Program-made: the position numbers and the translations under genes
Shown here: one piece after another, positions 1 to 12,213 of the stretch
Layout of the letters: each line of letters begins with the position of its first letter
How positions within the stretch are numbered: the stretch's first letter is position 1
Assembly: GCA_022494885.1 (NCBI GenBank)
Contig: JAGVSM010003646.1
Location: forward strand, 1-64,000
Length of the DNA stretch: 64,000 nt
Direction: 5' to 3'
Origin: Micrasema longulum
Taxonomy: Eukaryota; Arthropoda; Insecta; Trichoptera; Brachycentridae
Notes under the pieces: generated by a model
The model's input: only the letters and a program-made list of their open reading frames with translations
Database searches by the model: none
What the model was told of the DNA's origin: nothing

Positions 1-3000
1 ATACCTGGGCTTGTATAGGATAACAGTTGATAACATCGAGTACTACTTAGTTGCTATGAGGAATGTCTTCTCTAACCATCTTACTATTCACAGGTTTGTT
101 TTCATGTCTGCTGAATCATTAATAGTATCTCTAAATAAAATTACTATTGACAAACACATGTTCCATCCCTTAGTGTTCGCCACAAATTCAACTTTTTGTA
201 ACAAATCATCATAATCCATAATAATAGTTAGCAAACCCTACCTTTCGGCCTGTTGAGGTGTAAAAATAATAAATAAGAATATACTTTTTTTTTATTAATA
301 AACTACTCTAGTTCTTATTATTAACTCAAATCTTAAAATTTTCAGACCATTTCTTAAAAGTCATAAATAACTTGTGCTGGAAAAATGGAAATCGAGTTGT
401 GGTACAGTGGGATTAGAACCGCAGACCTTTGGTCCGTTAGTCCACAATACTACCACAGGACCACAACCCGGTTCAAAACTTATTTTCCCAAAACGGTTTA
501 TTTTGCCTGTTTCATTATTTGTCGTAGTTAGAATAATATAATTCATTTCTTTTTTTTTTACAGGAAATTTGACTTGAAAGGTTCCACTGTTGATCGCGAA
601 GCATCTGAAAAAGAATTGGAGAAAGATCTTCCTACACTGAAAGATAACGACTTCATCAAACAGGGAGTTAAGGTGGATATGGGGGAATCTGCCAAAGAAA
701 AACTACTTGAAACATTGTCTGCTGATGTTGATGTAAGATCGTTTTTCCCTGATTCCAATTGTAAAGGGCAGATCGATTTCTCCTAAAAAACTTTGTCATT
801 TGGATTAATAGAATAAGTGTTGCCACACACCACAATTTTTATTATTGAATATTGTCTTTTGTGAAAATAATTAATCATCGACACAAGCCAATAGCTAATT
901 TTGCATTTTCATTTCAGTCAGAATTAATGAGTTACTATCCTGCAAAATTGTTTTCAATAATATAATGAATTTAGTTTTGTGTGATAAATAAATGAACCGG
1001 ATTTTAGTCTTGTAGCTAGCGTCGCAGACTCACAGATCAGAGGTCTGAGGTTTGAACCCCGCCCTACCACAACTTTGTTTCTATTTGCCAATAGTAAATT
1101 ATCTACAACTTGTTGAAAATGGTCCCCAAAATTGAAGTATTCGGATAAATCATTAAAAAAATCATCATCTAGAAAAGAATAATTTTAAAAAAAAAAACTT
1201 AATTTAATGCTTCTACGCTAAACATTTTGTATTTTAGAAAACTCACATTAAAGATTCTTTCTGATCACTCTAAATTACTTTATTCTTTCGCATTCAAAAT
1301 ATTTAGATTAAAAAATCATTTTTCTTTTCCAATAAAATATATTAAATCTAGAATACATATAGTATTTTTGTTCCCGCAAAGCCGAGGCTTGTCTGCAGGT
1401 TGCATTTTTTGTTTGTTTGTTTTTATATCATATAATAATCAGTTCATTTTATTTATACATAGATTCACATACTTATAATATTATTCCACTATAAACTGTA
1501 CAACTTTTTGTTGATAACATACACTTGAACACTATTAAAATATTAAATGAGTTATTTTATAACTTTATTGTGGTGCAACATTACGATCATCATATTTTTT
1601 CCTTCAGTTCCTAACCAAATTACACCTGATGGACTATTCCCTACTGTTGGGTATCCACGATTGCGCCCGAGCTGAAGTTGAGAACCTGAACCGTATTGCC
1701 CAGGGAGAGTCTGCTGACTCGGACAACAACGGTCTGGATAGTGGGGATGACTCTGAGGGTGGCTCCGGGTTGGACAACAGGCATGCTGATAGGTAAATTG
1801 TGAACTATATATATTGCATGTAATCACAGGCGGATCCTGACTAAAAATATTGGCAGTGCATGCTTTTTCATTTTGTAAACTTGCACTTCAGTAGGTATAT
1901 AATAATACGATACGATGTATGCGAGGAGGGATCTCCTGCTAAATATTGATAAATCGAATGTGATGGTTTTTGAAAGAAATGTGGTTATCATGAAACAGGT
2001 AGAGGAATTTGTGTATCTGGAAAGTATGTTTACTAGAGACAGAAATACTGAGAAAGATATTGGAAAGTGGGTGAGTTTCGGGTGAACGGTGCATACGGCA
2101 AATTAACATTTATCACAGGAGGTGAAATTAGCTATTCACCATATCAAATCTGGAAGAACTTTTATGAACAATTTTATATTAAATAATATCTCACTCCTGC
2201 TTTCGATATTCTAAATAAATTACTTCCTTCTCTTATAGTTCCACTCATACATAATGTATATTTTTCATATTACCAAATACCTGGAACATGTGTTTATTTC
2301 TCACTGGTGTAAGGAATAAATACAGCTTTCAATATTTCTTGTGCATTTAACCTTATTTTTTTTAACTTCATTTTTCAGGGGAGGCTGGAACACTCCACCT
2401 GATAGTCCACGTGGGTTGATGAGAGAGTGTTCTCTGCAATATGATGGAATAATTCCCGAAATTGACATCTACGCAATACCCAGCCAAGAAGGTACTGTAA
2501 TATATGTAAAAACATAATGTTAATCATTTGCTAAAATTGATTTTCTACGTTACATTTATTTTTTTCTGTATTTATGTTTAAAAAACTGTTATTTAGAACT
2601 TTGAGGTCACTAGACTTAGGGATCTTCCCAAAATTTATTTTAACTTAATTGATGAATTAATGCTATCCTACAACATTGAAACCAAAATACAAACTAACGC
2701 AGAGCTCCACTGTTGGTATCTAAAGAATGTTCCAAAATGCATTAAAGAAGCAATTTTGCTGAAAACACAGGTTTTTAATGAAAAATTGTAATTTCTTTAA
2801 CTCTTTCGCTGCTGAATTTGGGGAGCGCGGCTGTAACGCCCGTGCGGGTTTATTTTAGAATTAATATTTTTAACAAAATAAATTCTTACCTTTATTTAAA
2901 ACGCTCGATTTTTTTATATGTTGTGGATCATGACACATTACACATTTTGACTCACTATTATTTTCACTAAATCACTGAAAATTATATAAAAAAAAAAAAA

Positions 3001-6000
3001 TACAAATTTTTAAGGTCCCCCCATACACATCAAAATAATGTATAGTCTGTTTCATCTTTTTTGTGTGACACTTGCAAAAAAAAAAAAAATTAGAAAAAAA
3101 AGCGAATCAATCTTCAAATAGTTTTTACCACTTAACTTATTTTATTATAATTTGGAACTGTATAAATTTTAGTATCTTGATATTGTATGATATTCCTCAA
3201 AACATGGTTCAACACATAATGGAACGTTGCAATCCACGCACATAAACCTAGTTTCTTTGCGGATTTTTTTTGGACGTCTTTGGGATTGTGAACAAACATG
3301 ACAACATCTATATGGTTTTTTTTTTGCTGGTGTCTCGGGAATTGATTTTGGGAAATGTCTACCGGTCAGTCTTAATGGATGATCCGATGATGTCGTTGGC
3401 CGACCAGTTTTATGATCGTGAATATGATATTTACTAATAATTTGCATAGCTGTTTCTAATTGAAAATCTGCTAACGAAGGTTTTTTTCCGGTAACTGTCA
3501 AATATACGGCGTGAGAATTTAATAATATCATGTCAATAAAATGAAACACTATTTTTTTATACCACTTTGTGGTCTTTCTTAAACATCCAACAGAACTCAG
3601 CAACATGTCTGTTCTATCTACAGCCCCCATGTGGACGTTGTAGTCTAAAACAACTTTGGGCTTTATAACTGGTTGTTTTGTCTTCCAATCCAATTTCCCC
3701 GATGCGCCCATTGAATTGTCGTGCATCGTAGAGAGCATGTGGACTTCCCTCTTGTCTTGCCATTTGAGGGCCATCATGGTGTCAGAGTGCATGGATGAAA
3801 CTTCACCTTTTTTTAGCTTCTCAAAAGTAGGAAGCCACTTCCTATTCTTCCGTACAGTACCACACGCGTTCGTTCCATTGCCATGCAATACTTGGAACAG
3901 TAATGGACTCGTGTACCAATTGTCCATCCAAACGGAGTGCCCTTTATTAAAAAAGTCGGTCATGAAAGTGGTAACCACTGATCCCGATTTTCCAACATTA
4001 AATTTGTCGTAAATCTCTGTATTTTCACCAATATATGTAATAAAATCTAAAATATAGCCAGTTTCAACATCGCAAAACACAAAAAATTTTACACCAAAAC
4101 GGTTTCTTTTTGACGGAATGTATTGTTTAAAACTTAGTCTACCTTTAAATAACACGAGACTTTCGTCAACACACAAATTTTGAAAAGGCTTCAACGTGGA
4201 TTTGAATTTATTTTTAACGTGCTCTATGACTGGTCTTATTTTATAAAGTTTGTCTTCTTTATTTGCTTCTGCATTGTTACAAAAATGTAACATGCTACTT
4301 ATTAAAAAATATGTGTCCCGTGGCATTACTTGAGAAAATATTGGAGTAACTAGGCCAGCATGCGTTGACCAATATTCACTCAAAGAAAGTTTTTTACTTC
4401 GTACCATCAACATGGTTAAACCAAAAAATATATACATCTTGTCAGTTGTAACATTCTTCCATTTAAGAATTCTCGAATGAGGTCGGATATTAGCAGTTTT
4501 CATAACATCGTCGTAATATATATTAGTTTGTGTTGCTATTTTCTCCATCAAATCGTTCGATAAAAAATGCAAAAATATGTCAGATTCACTGCAATCCTCG
4601 TTAAATGGAACTTTAACACCAGAATCTGCAGTGCTGAATTCGTGAACCTTGGGAAAATGGGGACCGCCTACCCACGCAGGAGGTGTATGTGATGATGTCT
4701 GAGTTATGTTTTCTGATGTGCTTGTCAATGGATGAGGAGATAAAACTGTAGGTACGTCAAATTCAAAAATAACAGATTCGTCTTCAGAAGGTAAATCTAA
4801 ATCAGAATCATCGCTATGGCCTTCTGAATCACTGTTCATTATAAAGTTCATTATTTCATCATCTCTCCCTAACAAATTTTTATCTCCAGAACGAGCCATT
4901 ATAAGTTAACTTCAAATAATAACTCCACAATAAAAAAGTCAAGGATGTTATAATAAAACCACTAAAAGTTAGTACGTAACACAATATTCAGTTCAGCAAA
5001 ATATAATAACAAGAGATTCATATAACCATATCAAAGATGAAATCCGAATATCCGTTTGAATGTTTATGTAACAGAAATAATAAAAAATTCAATAACCATA
5101 ACACAAATCACCAGTCCGGGTAATTAAGTTGGTTGAAAAGAAACCGATGTTTACTTTATCCCAAGTGTTATTCGTGTAGGCAAATAGGTACGTACATTAT
5201 TATTGAAACAGAGTATACGCGGCGACACGTCAAGTGCGTACGGTGAGAATTTCAGACTGTGGTCCCGAAAACTGATTAGAAAGAATGTTTATAATAATAC
5301 CATGTGTCCTAAAAAAATCCCATGTGTAGAGAAAAGATGGATTTATCGAATGACGTAAAAAAAGTTTGACATAAGTGTATATAGAGGCCCCTACAAGGAA
5401 GATAATATTGAAAACGGCTATGTTCGGGATCCGCAGTTGTGGCACGGCGCCGCGTATCGGCTATGCTCGGGACCCGCAGTGAAAGGATTAATTGATTCAA
5501 AAAGTATACAGTGTAGGGTTATGTACGGAATAGCATATCAGGTAAATGCCCTCCGCAGCTTTGCTAGCACATACGCATTCTTGTCGAAATTATCCATGAC
5601 CGTTTTGCATAAATATGGCTAAATTCTATACTGCGCTCAATTTCCTCCTCAATATCCACTTGTACATATTATCCATTCAATGATCTCTCTTTGCTGTGTG
5701 GTCAGCAAGCTTCAGTTCTTGAGTCAATTGAACTTTGTAAGCATGAAGATACAAATCTTTTATGAGAATACGCTCTAAAGAGCTCGAAATGCCCAATTCT
5801 CGACCATGGTGCCGAATTGATGTTCCTGGACTCTCGGCAACACTTCACGATCTGCGTCTCGTGTTGAACGAGTTGTTGAAGGACGGCCAGAGTGTCTAAG
5901 ATCATTAATTGGTCCTGTCTCCCTGAATTTTTAAATTAATCTTTTTACAGTTGATGTTAAATTACTATTCCGACCATATTTTGTATGAAAACTGCAGCTG

Positions 6001-6803
6001 CGAAACCTTTATTATTTATTAAATATTGCTAAACAGTGAAAACGAATTGTTCTTTCGTGTAGCACCCCATTTTTCTTAGGGTGATATTCTGAATGCAAAA
6101 GCGCGCGTATAAAACCCGTTTTTAACACCTATATACGTACTAAATATACGCTAACAGAGCGATCTCTTCGTGCGCAATTCCGTTCAGAATATCGGCCCTA
6201 AACTGTCACTGTCTTTTTTTTTGTTGGCAATACTTTACCGCACAAATGGTGAAAATTCGAATTTGCGTGAATTTTAAGCTACCTTTATAATACGTACAAG
6301 TTATCTAGTAGTAATTGTGTTTATGATTATTATGATATATAAAACCAAATTTTCATTATAATATAATGCAACGCATTATAGTTTTAATAAATGAGTAATG
6401 TTTTTATTTTAAATATAATTTTACCAATTTTTAGGAGCTGTAAGGAAGGAAATCTATTTCGTAGCAATCATTGATGTATTAACACATTACGGAGTAAAAA
6501 AACAGGTATGTACCACACATATTTTTTTGTATCAATTTCAAAATCAAGTTTGAGTAAACGTGTATTTAGAATGTTTAAATTATAATTTTAATCGAACAGA
6601 AATGTTGCATTCAAAACAATATTCAGAAAAGGAAAAAATGTTTTATTTTTATGTACAAACATATTGAATGATTACAGGCCGCCAAAGCAGCGAAGACTGT
6701 GAAGTATGGAAGTAATGTGGACGGCATATCCACTTGTGATCCTGATCAATATGGTAAAAGGTTTATAGAATTTATGACAAAAGCTATTGAGAGTGTTAAT
6801 TAA
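1..6803 (+). CDS. PIP4K: Phosphatidylinositol-5-phosphate 4-kinase type-2 (PIP4K), 3' part of gene
   Basis: Six exons read in one frame with GT-AG introns: <1-93, 564-732, 1608-1792, 2379-2491, 6435-6505 and 6678-6803 (TAA 6801-6803), giving about 251 C-terminal residues; the 5' part lies outside the window. The first exon reads [11 protein letters not shown]...[11 protein letters not shown] and joins [17 protein letters not shown], both PIPK kinase-core signatures. Next come [14 protein letters not shown] (catalytic segment), an acidic Ser/Gly-rich insert ([19 protein letters not shown]) and then DIYAIPS. The end is [20 protein letters not shown] (metal-binding D and activation loop) plus [15 protein letters not shown]. 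An Ala-rich activation loop, rather than the PIP5K form, favours the type-2 4-kinase. The family phosphorylates PI5P to PI(4,5)P2 on endomembranes. Intron 2492-6434 carries a piggyBac element, a mariner relic and a MITE. AATAAA signals occur at 6982 and 7800. Confidence 0.95.
365..475 (-). repeat. SINE family A copy (A1), in PIP4K intron
   Basis: On the minus strand the sequence starts GGGTTGTGGTCC and contains a B-box-like GGTTCTAATCCC, then an AT-rich tail with AAAATGG. It matches the copies near 1.0, 20.7, 29.2, 29.4 and 61.3 kb. The head is tRNA-derived by its spacing of A-box-like and B-box-like segments; it is not a functional tRNA. Confidence 0.75.
998..1150 (+). repeat. SINE family A copy (A2), in PIP4K intron
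   Basis: The tRNA-like head has a GGTTTGAACCCC B box followed by CTACCACAACTT, and the shared tail runs TTGAAAATGGTCCCCAAAAT then a GGATAAAT end. Same family as the copies at 20.7 and 29.2-29.5 kb. Head diverged; no transcription evidence. Confidence 0.75.
1918..2080 (+). pseudogene. RTE-like non-LTR reverse transcriptase fragment
   Basis: Frame +1 from 1918 reads a short stretch resembling the segment after the catalytic YxDD of RTE/BovB-type reverse transcriptases: [14 protein letters not shown], then [17 protein letters not shown] (family form: VKEFVYLGS.FT.DG). About 54 codons survive and no flanking coding remains. It lies in the PIP4K intron and is a dead 5'- and 3'-truncated relic. 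Identification is by motif pattern only. Confidence 0.65.
3169..4899 (-). CDS. piggyBac-like transposase (DDE_Tnp_1_7 / PGBD type), 576 aa
   Basis: Uninterrupted 576-codon ORF starting ATG at 4899. The N terminus is acidic ([19 protein letters not shown]), as is usual in this family. The catalytic core shows the expected aspartates: D245 in [13 protein letters not shown]326 in WMDNWYTS, and D428/D431 in GAVDRTDM. The C terminus (about 535-576) is Cys-rich with CCHVC, FMCVDC and VPLCVEPCF, the piggyBac cross-brace zinc finger that binds the element ends. Length is typical (about 560-600 aa). The enzyme would excise and insert DNA at TTAA without leaving a footprint. It shows no premature stop or frameshift. 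A poly-T tract near 3310-3330 encodes the Lys run AKKKPY. Confidence 0.96.
   Translation of the reverse strand: MARSGDKNLLGRDDEIMNFIMNSDSEGHSDDSDLDLPSEDESVIFEFDVPTVLSPHPLTSTSENITQTSSHTPPAWVGGPHFPKVHEFSTADSGVKVPFNEDCSESDIFLHFLSNDLMEKIATQTNIYYDDVMKTANIRPHSRILKWKNVTTDKMYIFFGLTMLMVRSKKLSLSEYWSTHAGLVTPIFSQVMPRDTYFLISSMLHFCNNAEANKEDKLYKIRPVIEHVKNKFKSTLKPFQNLCVDESLVLFKGRLSFKQYIPSKRNRFGVKFFVFCDVETGYILDFITYIGENTEIYDKFNVGKSGSVVTTFMTDFFNKGHSVWMDNWYTSPLLFQVLHGNGTNACGTVRKNRKWLPTFEKLKKGEVSSMHSDTMMALKWQDKREVHMLSTMHDNSMGASGKLDWKTKQPVIKPKVVLDYNVHMGAVDRTDMLLSSVGCLRKTTKWYKKIVFHFIDMILLNSHAVYLTVTGKKPSLADFQLETAMQIISKYHIHDHKTGRPTTSSDHPLRLTGRHFPKSIPETPAKKKPYRCCHVCSQSQRRPKKIRKETRFMCVDCNVPLCVEPCFEEYHTISRY
5415..5482 (+). 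repeat. Subterminal direct repeats of the piggyBac element
   Basis: Two about 25-bp units, 5415-5439 and 5458-5482, read CGGCTATG(T/C)TCGGGA(T/C)CCGCAGT and differ at two or three positions. They lie just inside the right terminal repeat, where piggyBac transposases bind additional internal repeats. Confidence 0.75.
5530..5930 (-). pseudogene. Tc1/mariner-superfamily (DUF4817-type) transposase relic, N-terminal part
   Basis: On the minus strand the pieces [38 protein letters not shown] ([20 protein letters not shown]) and EWIICTSGY appear in more than one frame. They match the N-terminal helix-turn-helix region of the mariner-like family whose C-terminal part is seen at 10.2-11.2 kb. Several frameshifts are present and the catalytic half is absent. 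It begins about 40 bp outside the right end of the piggyBac element. Confidence 0.65.
6077..6199. repeat. Short palindromic MITE-like element (GATATTCTGAA family)
   Basis: Left end TTAGGGTGATATTCTGAATG is mirrored at the right by TTCAGAATATCGGCCCTAA. The centre (GCGCGCGTATAAAACC...GTGCGCAATTCC) is also partly self-complementary. Related palindromes occur at 25.97, 35.6 and 41.0 kb. It lies in the PIP4K intron and has no coding. Confidence 0.6.
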
Positions 6804-9800
6804 TTACCGTAATTTCGTACATTTGCTGTCCCGGTGATGCGACTCCGTATAAAGCCGAGCAATTGATGTAAAGCACGTCTTGATGAAATTTGCGCCTCTT
6901 TAAATTATATTACGAAATATATAAAAGTTGTTGACTCTCAATATAAATTGACAAATTTTTCAGGAAACTATTTTGGTAATTAATAAAACTATAAATTGAC
7001 CTTAAACCTTTTTAGCTTACTGTAAATCAGAGAATTCGCAAATAATAATGTTCGTTTCATTAATGGCTGTAGAATGGATCAAAGGAAAATGAACATTAGT
7101 GGCAAATATTCTGTGATTTATTTCTATAATGATCTTTTAAAACTCAGGCTGTTTGTTTGAGGTCATATTTCATGTCTCGATCTAGTTGTTACTTGTAAAT
7201 GTGATTATTATCGTATACTAAATAGTTTGCGTATGAATTGGAATCTTCTCCACTTGTTCCATTGACTTTATTTACTTTAAATATTCGGATTTGGGTTTTT
7301 TTTTTGCATAATAATTACTAACATTTAAAGATAAATTTATAATATTCTTCTCAGATTGTTGTGAAACTGATTTATTTGATTGTTTATCTATTTACCCTGT
7401 CGAAGATTTTACTATGTAAATTGTTATATTGGTCTAAGTACATTCTGCCTCTTGCCTATCACAATTTATTGTTAAGTAGACTTCTATCATGATGTGAACG
7501 ATTTATCCAACCTTTTCTCAAATCTCGACTGAGATTACAGCGAATCACTATTTCCAAAATACAAGCTTAAACTTTAGACCAATATATCGAAAATGTATTA
7601 TTTAGTATTTTTGTATTACTCAATCTGAGTTGATAGCTTTTAAGTTAACTTCTAAGAATCATATTGTAAGTTTTATATTTTGTTAGCTTTCCTATATTTT
7701 TATCTGATATGTAGTTGTAAAAAAAGTTGACCATTACGTTTTCTGAAATACTGGTGAAAAAAAATTGTAATAGAGTAATAATTTACAATGTGATTTGTTA
7801 ATAAAGGATTCGTATCCATCTTTAGTATTCCCAGTTACAAATAAAATTTGACCAGAATCTCAAAATTCAATGTGTGTAATGTTATCTAAATACAAAACCA
7901 GAACTTTATCTCACCACTGGAAAACAAATTTGAATAATGTATTAAGTTCTGTGTGAGTTATGAAAAGTTGAATTGTCAGTTGTTGACTCCTCAGGAATGA
8001 GGTAGGAATTTAATGGAGAGATATAGAAAAGAGCTTGAATGAATTCATCGAATAATAATGTTGAAGTAAATTAATGTAATATTAATTGTTGCTATCATAA
8101 ACGAAGGGTAATTTATTTTGGTTTTCCTCTCGTTCTTGAGTGGTCAATGTTTAGTATTAAATCATTAAATAATAATGTTAAAAAGTTCATTCGATAGGCA
8201 GTATGACTCCAGAAGGCCAGTTGTATTCTATAAAGATTAATACAAAAATAAAGTACTTTTCCAATTAAAGTATTACTTTATCTTTATTAAGCAACAAAAA
8301 TAATGAAATCTATGTCGAGGAAAATAACTTTACAAGTTAAAAAAATATGTACTGTAGATTTTTTATTGTGTTAAAAATAAACAATTTGTTTATTGTAAAA
8401 TAGTTTAAACCCAAACTTCATTTAATGATCTTTCATTAACATAATTTAAGGATTAAATAGTGTGTAATTTTATAATGTAACCATATTATTTTAAGCATTA
8501 TAATATTTGCTATTCCTCTAGTCTTTTGTACTGTGAATTTGTAATTTTTAAATATCAGCTAAATGTTTTCGGTTCACGAACCTACGTTTGTTCTATTCAC
8601 AATACGTTTCTCATGTTGGCTAAATAATATTTAAGTCATGTTTTTAATGTTCTCTCCGAACTTCATAAATAAAAAAGTATTTTCACCTCCTTATTTAAGC
8701 TATTTTTATGGACAAGTTATGTAATTGAATATACATGCATACATATTCTCATACTTATATGTATGAACTTATGTACAACTGTGTTTGTTTGCTTTTCATT
8801 TTAATTTCATGTAACATAAGTTCAGCCATACATGGATTGCAGATGGCACGTAGAGATCTAGTGCAGGTTCTCATGCAACAAGTTCTTCATTTTTATCGAC
8901 TGCTCAAAGCAATGGGAACAGTTTAAGCAATTTATTGTTCATTGACAGCTGAAGAAATCTATGTATGGTTGGCATTTAACTTGTGCGAATGCAGTAGTTA
9001 ATTTAAAAAACAGGTAGCATTTTTTACAACCATTACCATTTTTATTCTTATGAAACTTCAGAAACATACATGTGTAATTCCATTAAAATTTAAAACTTAG
9101 CTTGGTTTAGGAATGTTTTCTTTAGTTAACTGATATGTGAAAAAGGCAGAGAAGTAAAGCCAACCATGAAGCGTCTGATATTCACCTGTTAAATATTAAG
9201 TCATAATAGATCAGTTGAATGTTCATAGATATGTGTACTCAAAATTAAACTAATGAAACATATGCCCTTAGCATAGAAAGCAAAGGGAAGGTTAGGGACC
9301 CAGATGAATATTTTTTGGGTACACATTTAGTCTAGAAACCAACTCTATTATAGAACCAACTATGTATTCTCTGCTGTTGTGAACTCCCGTACTGACAATT
9401 GGCCACTTTACACTTTACAACACGTACTACGGTTATTATCGCCAAATATTTGTACTTTAAATAGTTCTATGGAACAAGCATAAACTGAATGTTTCCCTTC
9501 TCCTTGTTTGTAAATAGATATGCCATCGGTTTGGCCAGATTGTCTCCTTGATGTTTGCCAATTACTAAATATATATATTTGTTGTTTTAATTAAACTTGG
9601 TAGTTAGACATTAGTAAAAGTCAATATTCTACAACTTAAGGATGAGATTTGTTAACTATTGTGTTGTACCAGCTTACTTGCTTGAAGTCAAAAACAATAT
9701 TATGTATATTGTATGAAAGTACCATTCTGAAAAACAGGCTCTATCACTCTTATTTACACATTTAAAAAATTAATTTCTTGAAAAGCAACTTGTGCCATCA

Positions 9801-10175
9801 ACAAGCTTGCAGTTCATTATTAAAAAATTGTCAATTGGCCAAATAATACACGTAGGTAGAACCTAGACATTCAGAATGGTATGGATGTTATTATCATAAT
9901 GAAATAACCCATATAAGGGGTAGGGGCGGGCTTCAGCCAAAAATAAATAAATCTTGTAAATCCTTATCAACTCCTTTTATTTATCCTTACAAGCCGCCAT
10001 TATTGTTGTACTGCAATTTTTTTAAATATCACAAGGCATTGAAACATCGATCAGATTGTTTAATACGGGGCGACGCGCGGCTGACGCATGGATTTGAAAA
10101 TGTAATAAGCTAGGTAGGTAATAATTTGAAAATTTAATAACGCAGACCGTTACAAAATGACCAAATTTTTTTTTT
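6804..10175. other. PIP4K 3' UTR/flank, no gene seen
   Basis: AT-rich DNA after the PIP4K stop. AATAAA occurs at 6982-6987 and 7800-7805, so the 3' UTR probably ends in one of these places. I see no coding pattern, tRNA head or clear repeat ends across the rest of the stretch. Open frames here (for example 8735-8926) are short and lack any family resemblance. Confidence 0.5.
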
Positions 10176-10184
10176 CCTATTTAA

Positions 10185-11205
10185 TCAACATGGGAAATTT
10201 AGGTTTACACGGTTTTGAACAAAGTGCCAAATGGCGCCCCCCACACTCCACTGAGTAAGCTTTTTTCTGAAGTTCTCGTGCACTCTTTGAAGCATTGCCA
10301 CAGGAATTTCGGCGATTTGGGTTCGAATGTTGTTTTTGAGGGCTTCCAGGGTCCTAGGACGATCGTTGTAAACCAAGGATTTTAAGTATTCCCACAGGCA
10401 AAAATCACAAGGAGCCAAATCAGGAGAGCGCGCTGGCCAGTTAAAAACGTAAAAAACTTAGGGAGATGAGGCGCCTGGCGAATCTGTCTCGCAAAAAGTT
10501 CATGCAATCCCTTTCTGTGTGGGCTGTGGCCCCGTCCTGATGAAACCAGATGTCTTCCAGCTCCATCCCTTCCAACTGAGGCGAGAAAAAATCCTGGATC
10601 ATGGTCAGATAACATGCAGAAGTGACTGTAACTGCTCAATCATTTTCTTCAAAAAAGTAAGGGCTGATGATTTCAATTTTTGAAATTGCACACCATACTG
10701 TCGCCCTGTCGGAATGCACGGGTCTCTGGTAGAGCTTGGGATTCCTATCACTCTAAAACCGCATATTTTTTTTATTCACACATCCACTGAGGTGAAAATG
10801 TGCATCATCACCGAGAAGAAAACGGTGCGAACATGTTTTCACTAGCGAGTGCTCTGGCTTCAATTCTTGGATGACAACCATCTTGTAGGGTTGCAAATGA
10901 AGACGTTCTTTAATGATTCGTTGAATGGAACGTCTTTAAATGCCGAGGGCACCTGCTTGTTTCCGAACTGAACGCCTAGGAGATTGTGGACACATTTCCA
11001 GTATTCTGGAATGCATTAACCTATGCAAAAATTAAACTTCAATGGGGTATTCGGCCGCAGGGGGCTGTATTGAACCTTAAATGAAAAGTACGCTCCACGC
11101 GGAGGATCGAACGGGCGTTTGACAAATAGGTCTGCACACAAAAAACACGTTAAACGGAACACTCCATTTTGCGTCTGACACTGCATGGAACATAAGCTTC
11201 CCCTC
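10185..11205 (-). pseudogene. Tc1/mariner-superfamily transposase, decayed
   Basis: On the minus strand, in several broken frames, successive family blocks are visible from high to low coordinates: RRSIQRIIKERLHLQPYKM (N-terminal HTH), LLGDDAHFHLSGCVNKKN, EDIWFHQDGATAHTERDCMN (catalytic D near WFHQDGA), then DLAPCDFCLWEYLKSLVYND and EIPVAMLQRVHENFRKKL (C-terminal part). This is the DUF4817-associated mariner-like lineage common in insects. Stops and frameshifts separate the blocks, so it is inactive. I did not find convincing terminal inverted repeats. Confidence 0.85.
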
Positions 11206-11209
11206 TTTC

Positions 11210-12000
11210 AACCATTTAGGAACATTAGAAAGGGAGCAATGCCCTCTTCAAATCCATGCGTCTGCCGCGCGCCACCCTGCATGACTATGGCCAATACACT
11301 GCATACATCTTCAAGTGTTAAATAACTAAAATAGTTTTCTTGATTTATTTTTATTACTGCTTTTGATGTTTTATAACCCCAGTATATTCCATGAGAATAT
11401 ATTGTGAGCATACGGTGAAAACTGGCAGTCAGATTTGGTATCTTTTGTTGAAAAAAAAAGCAAGTCCACTTATATTTCAAAAGTTTTTTTTACTAAATTG
11501 ATAGTTGCATATTGATCGAGCCAGTCTATGAACATCTGCTACGGGAAACATTGACTAAATCGAAACACTTCCATACTAACCACAACACATTTCTAATACT
11601 TTGTTAAAATATAACATATATAGCACCCGCTTTTTCCCTATACATTTTTTCGCATATTGTTATCCGTTTCTTACGAGACAGTTACGTATAAACAACTCCT
11701 CTAACATATGGTATAGGTTTGCATATTCGGCCGCATTCCAATGCGATGCCCTCCAGCCACCCGCGCTTACCTCAGGCCCTGCGAGACCCCTAAATTTCTC
11801 ATCTCCCCCTCGATTTTGGCCTTTATAAGGCGGATTTCTAGCCCCAGAAGTCAGAGTATTCCGGGTCGTCCTCTAACCTTTCTGCTTACCTAACCTCTTG
11901 GTACTTTTTGGTAAGGACACCCACTCAGGGCTCTCCTAGCGAACCAGCTTGCTTTCCTTTTCTGGAACTCTTTGGTACTAGGCTACGCCCTGGCTCTCAT
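11210..12000. other. Non-coding stretch, nothing recognised
   Basis: No coding family, SINE head or inverted repeat that I can support. The part from about 11730 is more GC-rich than its surroundings and pyrimidine-rich on the plus strand. Confidence 0.4.
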
Positions 12001-12003
12001 CCC

Positions 12004-12213
12004 GTACAGTCATATTATACTGTCAACCCTTGCTAACCTAGTTGCTTGCCTTGTTCGGCACCTCCGGGTTCTTTGGTAAGACATATAATTTGATTAATCG
12101 AGATCTTGTACAGTCATATTATATTGTCAACCCTTGCTAACCTAGTTGCTTGCCTTATTTGGCTCATCCGCGTTCTTTGGTCAGACAAATAATTTGATTA
12201 ATCGAGATCCTAG
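12004..12213 (+). repeat. Tandem duplication, period 104 bp, two units
   Basis: Units 12004-12107 and 12108-12213 both begin GTACAGTCATATTATA and share TGTCAACCCTTGCTAACC, GTTGCTTGCC and GATTAATCGAGATC, with scattered substitutions. A looser third similarity (ACCTCTTGGTACTTTTTGGT and TTTGGTACTAGG) lies upstream in 11890-11985, suggesting the remains of a short array. Confidence 0.8.

Larger units (their letters stand above)
2797..5491 (-). mobile_element. piggyBac-family DNA transposon, apparently complete
   Basis: The element is bounded by TTAA at 2797-2800 and 5488-5491, the target used by piggyBac. Inside these, the ends form short inverted repeats: left CTCTTTCGCTGC, right (reversed) TCCTTTCACTGC. 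The whole 2.7-kb unit holds one intact transposase ORF read on the minus strand, and it lies antisense in intron 2492-6434 of PIP4K. The right end also has two subterminal direct repeats, and the left end a CCCGTGCGGG palindrome. Intact ends plus an intact ORF suggest a recent, possibly still mobile, insertion. Confidence 0.93.

Noticed and set aside
3656..4012. 118-codon plus-strand frame inside the piggyBac element
   Set aside because: Antisense shadow of the intact transposase, with no domain of its own.
8735..8926. 63-codon frame downstream of PIP4K as a small gene
   Set aside because: No recognisable motif and it lies in the probable 3' flank.
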